The notes under the pieces were generated by a model that saw only the letters and a list, made by a program, of their open reading frames with translations, had not been told where the DNA came from and ran no database searches. Shown here piece after piece: positions 63,182-64,000 of a stretch of 64,000 nt of DNA (position 1 is the stretch's first letter; every line of letters begins with the position of its first letter). The stretch spans positions 1-64,000 of the forward strand of contig DASUJH010000002.1 in NCBI GenBank assembly GCA_036279355.1, in the 5' to 3' direction. The position numbers were made by a program, and so were the translations under genes. The stretch comes from Gemmatimonadales bacterium. Lineage in GTDB: Bacteria > Gemmatimonadota > Gemmatimonadetes > Gemmatimonadales > GWC2-71-9.

Positions 63182-64000
63182 TCAGGAGGCTCCGCGTTCC
63201 GCCACGTCGCGCAACACGCGGTAGAGATACTCCGTGCCCCACCCGAGCGCCGGCACCGGCACCCGCTCGTTGTCGCCGTGCATCCTGAGCTCATCCTCCA
63301 GCGGGAGCGGCATCGGCAGAATGCCGTAGGTGGGGATCCCGATCGCGCGCAGATCCTTGCCGTCGGTGGCGCCGGTCGAGAGGAACGGAATCACCAGCGC
63401 ATTCGGCGCCATCACCTTTGCCTGCCGCTCCATGGCCCGGTAGAGCGCGGTGCCCACGGGCGAGGGCGGCGGCGCCTTGGCCGGCGGGTAGTCGAGTGCG
63501 CAGGTGACCTCGGGCTCGGAGGCGGCGTGCTGGATCGCGCGCGTGATCGCCACGATGTCCTCGCCCGGAATGATGCGCACGTTGAACGTCGCTTTGCCTT
63601 CGGAGGGGATCACGTTTTCCCGGATCCCGCCGTGGATGAGCGTGAGTGCCGCGCCGGTGCGCAGCACGGCGTTGTAGAGCGGGTTCTGCGAGAGCACGCC
63701 CGCCGCGCGGTCAATCGCGGCGGAATCGCTGGCGGTGGCCACCGTGCGCATCGCCGCGCGGACGGCGGTGTCCGGTTCGATCGTTGCCAGTTGGCCGAAG
63801 TAGAGCCGCGTCGTCTCGGTGAGTCGGACCGGCGGGCGCCAGGCATGGATCCGCGCCACCGCACGTGCGAGCGCCGCTAGCGCATTGTCGGGCAGCGGCA
63901 CCGAGCCGTGTCCGCTCGGGCCGTGGGCCGTGCAGGTCACGGCGTAGTAAACCTTTTCGGTCGTCTGAATGTCGACCGTGCTCACCCGCCCACCCTCGAC
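63182..64000 (-). CDS. M20-family metallopeptidase, N-terminus cut by the window edge
   Basis: About 272 C-terminal residues are visible; the frame stays open to base 64000. GPSGHGSVPLPDNALAALA and the dimerisation domain are followed by HGGIRENVIPSEGKATFNVR, the usual M20 lid sequence. The C-terminal TGATDGKDLRAIGIPTYGIL and MHGDNERV supply late metal and substrate residues. It is distinct from the M20 enzyme at 25653-27038 in both sequence and subtype, closer to CPS1/Xaa-His-like carboxypeptidases. The metal ligands at the N-terminus are outside the window. Confidence 0.88.
   Translation of the reverse strand, partial: VEGGRVSTVDIQTTEKVYYAVTCTAHGPSGHGSVPLPDNALAALARAVARIHAWRPPVRLTETTRLYFGQLATIEPDTAVRAAMRTVATASDSAAIDRAAGVLSQNPLYNAVLRTGAALTLIHGGIRENVIPSEGKATFNVRIIPGEDIVAITRAIQHAASEPEVTCALDYPPAKAPPPSPVGTALYRAMERQAKVMAPNALVIPFLSTGATDGKDLRAIGIPTYGILPMPLPLEDELRMHGDNERVPVPALGWGTEYLYRVLRDVAERGAS

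Overview
The window is a high-GC chromosomal segment of a Gram-negative-type bacterium that best fits the Gemmatimonadota. The reasons are its many outer-membrane beta-barrels, signal peptides and lipoproteins; a Ser/Thr kinase fused to a TolB/WD40-like propeller; frequent GTG and TTG starts; and operons stitched together by 1-4 bp stop/start overlaps (ATGA, GTGA, TGATG). Phylum placement is inferred from gene style, not from a database match. I see no phage, insertion sequence, integrase or CRISPR array. The first and last genes run off the window.

Layout. 1-7040: the start of a POT-type peptide transporter, a coiled-coil protein, a lipoprotein coupled to a class-I glutamine amidotransferase, an unknown gene divergent from a GAF/PAS hybrid histidine kinase, a GT2 glycosyltransferase, a tiny membrane protein and a ThiO-like oxidase. 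7156-10671: an ECF sigma factor, an RskA-type anti-sigma factor, a DUF1684 protein and a TlpA-like thioredoxin, all overlapping. 10678-13873 (minus): two Tat-exported ferritin-like proteins with complete di-iron ligand sets, a cupredoxin lipoprotein, and an outer-membrane protein fused to a second cupredoxin. 14235-18046: an oxalate/formate-type MFS carrier with a 46-residue membrane partner, a porin and a lipoprotein.

18143-25656: lipoyl synthase, the whole pyruvate dehydrogenase complex (E1 alpha, E1 beta, E2, E3), a small membrane protein, lipoyl transferase and an unknown helical protein. Lipoate synthesis, attachment and use are thus encoded together. 25653-31708: M20 peptidase, a repetitive secreted protein, two translationally coupled metallopeptidases and HisIE. 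31031-38764: hisIE, dnaE, accA, ricT-like and metG run close together on the plus strand. 38945-44294: a LytM factor; a TPM / nucleotidyltransferase-like / LemA operon; a lipoprotein; a DsbA-like protein; a CPBP protease.

44573-58397 (minus): a CHASE hybrid kinase; a lipoprotein and two barrel-like proteins; F1 ATP synthase genes atpC-D-G-A without atpH, F, E or B; an AraC-like regulator; a Nudix hydrolase; the Mla-type lipid transporter (MlaD, MlaF, MlaE); and a primary-like sigma factor. 58585-59503: six tRNAs (Ala-GGC, Gly-GCC, fMet-CAT, Val-GAC, Arg-ACG, Pro-CGG) ending at a perfect 20-bp hairpin. 59617-64000: a secreted LolA-like protein, the kinase-propeller protein and a partial M20 peptidase.

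The two most notable signals are (1) the extracytoplasmic di-iron/type-1-copper operon at 10678-13873 and (2) a family of inverted repeats built from short tandem units (GGCGGACAG-like and GGCGGTAAG-like). These lie in spacers and also appear to have expanded into coding sequence of E1 alpha, AtpG and possibly DnaE.
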